5,542 nucleotides of DNA, taken from CAZYWA01 sp964650975 [NCBI: uncultured bacterium]. GTDB lineage: Bacteria > JADJOY01. Positions 5,227 to 5,542 of this stretch are shown here, in pieces. The position numbers were made by a program, and so were the translations under genes. The stretch is taken from the NCBI GenBank assembly GCA_964650975.1, contig CAZYWA010000529.1, positions 1-5,542 on the forward strand. Reading direction: 5' to 3'. The notes under the pieces are model-generated. The model did no database searches. It saw only the letters and a list, made by a program, of their open reading frames with translations, and was not told the origin of the DNA. Position 1 is the stretch's first letter, and every line of letters begins with the position of its first letter.

Positions 5227-5542
5227 AAATCGACTCTCCGCGCATCTGCAGCCGATCGTTTCGGTGCGACAACGCGCTGTCGCGGGTGTCGAAGCCTTGG
5301 CGCGACCTGTGGTTGGCGCCATGGGCACCGAGGACACGCCGCCCACGCCCGCCACACTGTTCGCGTGGGCCGGCGCCTGCGGGCGCCTCGTCGAGCTCGA
5401 CCGGCTGTGCCGGAAGCGCGCCATCGAGAGCTTCCTGGCGGTCCGCGAGCGCCTGCCCGGCACGCTCCTGTTCCTCAACTTCGAGGCATCGGTGCTCGAC
5501 GAGGGAGTGCTGGGCACGGGCAGCATCGTGAACCTGGTGGAC
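5162..5542 (+). CDS. EAL-domain protein, c-di-GMP phosphodiesterase type (3' end beyond window)
   Basis: From ATG 5162 the frame is open for 127 codons to the right edge. The EAL domain begins almost at once: LARILDENRLSAHLQPIVSV (16-35), then AVAGVEALARP with the signature Glu44-Ala-Leu-Ala-Arg, then TLFAWAGACGRLVELD (65-80), and LLFLNFEASVLDE with Asn106 at the expected second metal-site position. EAL enzymes hydrolyse cyclic di-GMP to pGpG. Both signature residues visible here are intact, but the remaining catalytic residues lie outside the window, so activity cannot be judged. There is no N-terminal sensor or membrane segment; partner domains may follow. No clear ribosome binding site precedes 5162. 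TTG 5123 is the only other plausible start before an in-frame TGA (5114-5116). Either choice overlaps the glycosyltransferase frame, by 65 or 104 bases. Confidence 0.85.
   Translation, partial: MRKPPLDPAHRPDRHLARILDENRLSAHLQPIVSVRQRAVAGVEALARPVVGAMGTEDTPPTPATLFAWAGACGRLVELDRLCRKRAIESFLAVRERLPGTLLFLNFEASVLDEGVLGTGSIVNLVD

Noticed and set aside
4066-5526. Minus-strand open frame of 486 codons opposite the glycosyltransferase and EAL genes
   Set aside because: It is antisense to two genes with clear family motifs; its high Arg content is the usual shadow in GC-rich DNA.

Overview
The window is GC-rich DNA of bacterial, Gram-negative character. It carries proteobacterial-style signal peptides, a YadA-head-like repeat protein, a GT-C membrane glycosyltransferase and an EAL-domain protein. 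A deltaproteobacterial-type lineage (Myxococcota, Desulfobacterota, Binatota or similar) would fit, but the sequence does not fix the taxon.

Layout. (1) Positions 1-1051, minus strand: the 5' part of a gene for a secreted Gly/Ser/Asn-rich protein. It has a signal peptide, a short cap and at least fifteen copies of a 15-residue repeat, and it runs off the left edge. (2) 1052-1236: a divergent intergenic region with a clear ribosome binding site for each flanking gene and one possible minus-strand promoter. (3) 1237-2577, plus strand: a secreted two-part protein, a four-cysteine module joined to a glycoside-hydrolase-like TIM barrel. Thirty bases later (2608-2853) comes a small secreted helical protein. 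A perfect 8-bp GC hairpin right after its stop probably ends this two-gene operon. (4) 2880-3318: about 440 bases with no convincing gene, although one small ORF (3083-3322) has coding-like codons and ends in a GTGA overlap with the next gene. (5) 3319-5226, plus strand: a polytopic GT-C glycosyltransferase of the AftB-like type. (6) 5162-5542, plus strand: the first 127 codons of an EAL-domain (cyclic-di-GMP phosphodiesterase type) protein, cut by the right edge and overlapping the glycosyltransferase tail.

The most unusual structure is inside the glycosyltransferase gene. A large nested palindrome (core 4392-4457, extended 4383-4466, possibly 4378-4475) has paired arms of 7, 12 and 7 bp. 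Its 66- and 84-bp spans are both multiples of three, and it encodes a polar Arg/Ala/Gly/Thr insert between two predicted membrane segments. It looks like a palindromic element inserted in frame into a protein gene.

Taken together the genes suggest a cell-envelope theme: a secreted repeat protein, a secreted carbohydrate-active protein with a small partner, a membrane glycosyltransferase, and a c-di-GMP signalling protein. That link is inferred from neighbourhood only. I see no defence system, CRISPR array, RNA gene or classical transposase.
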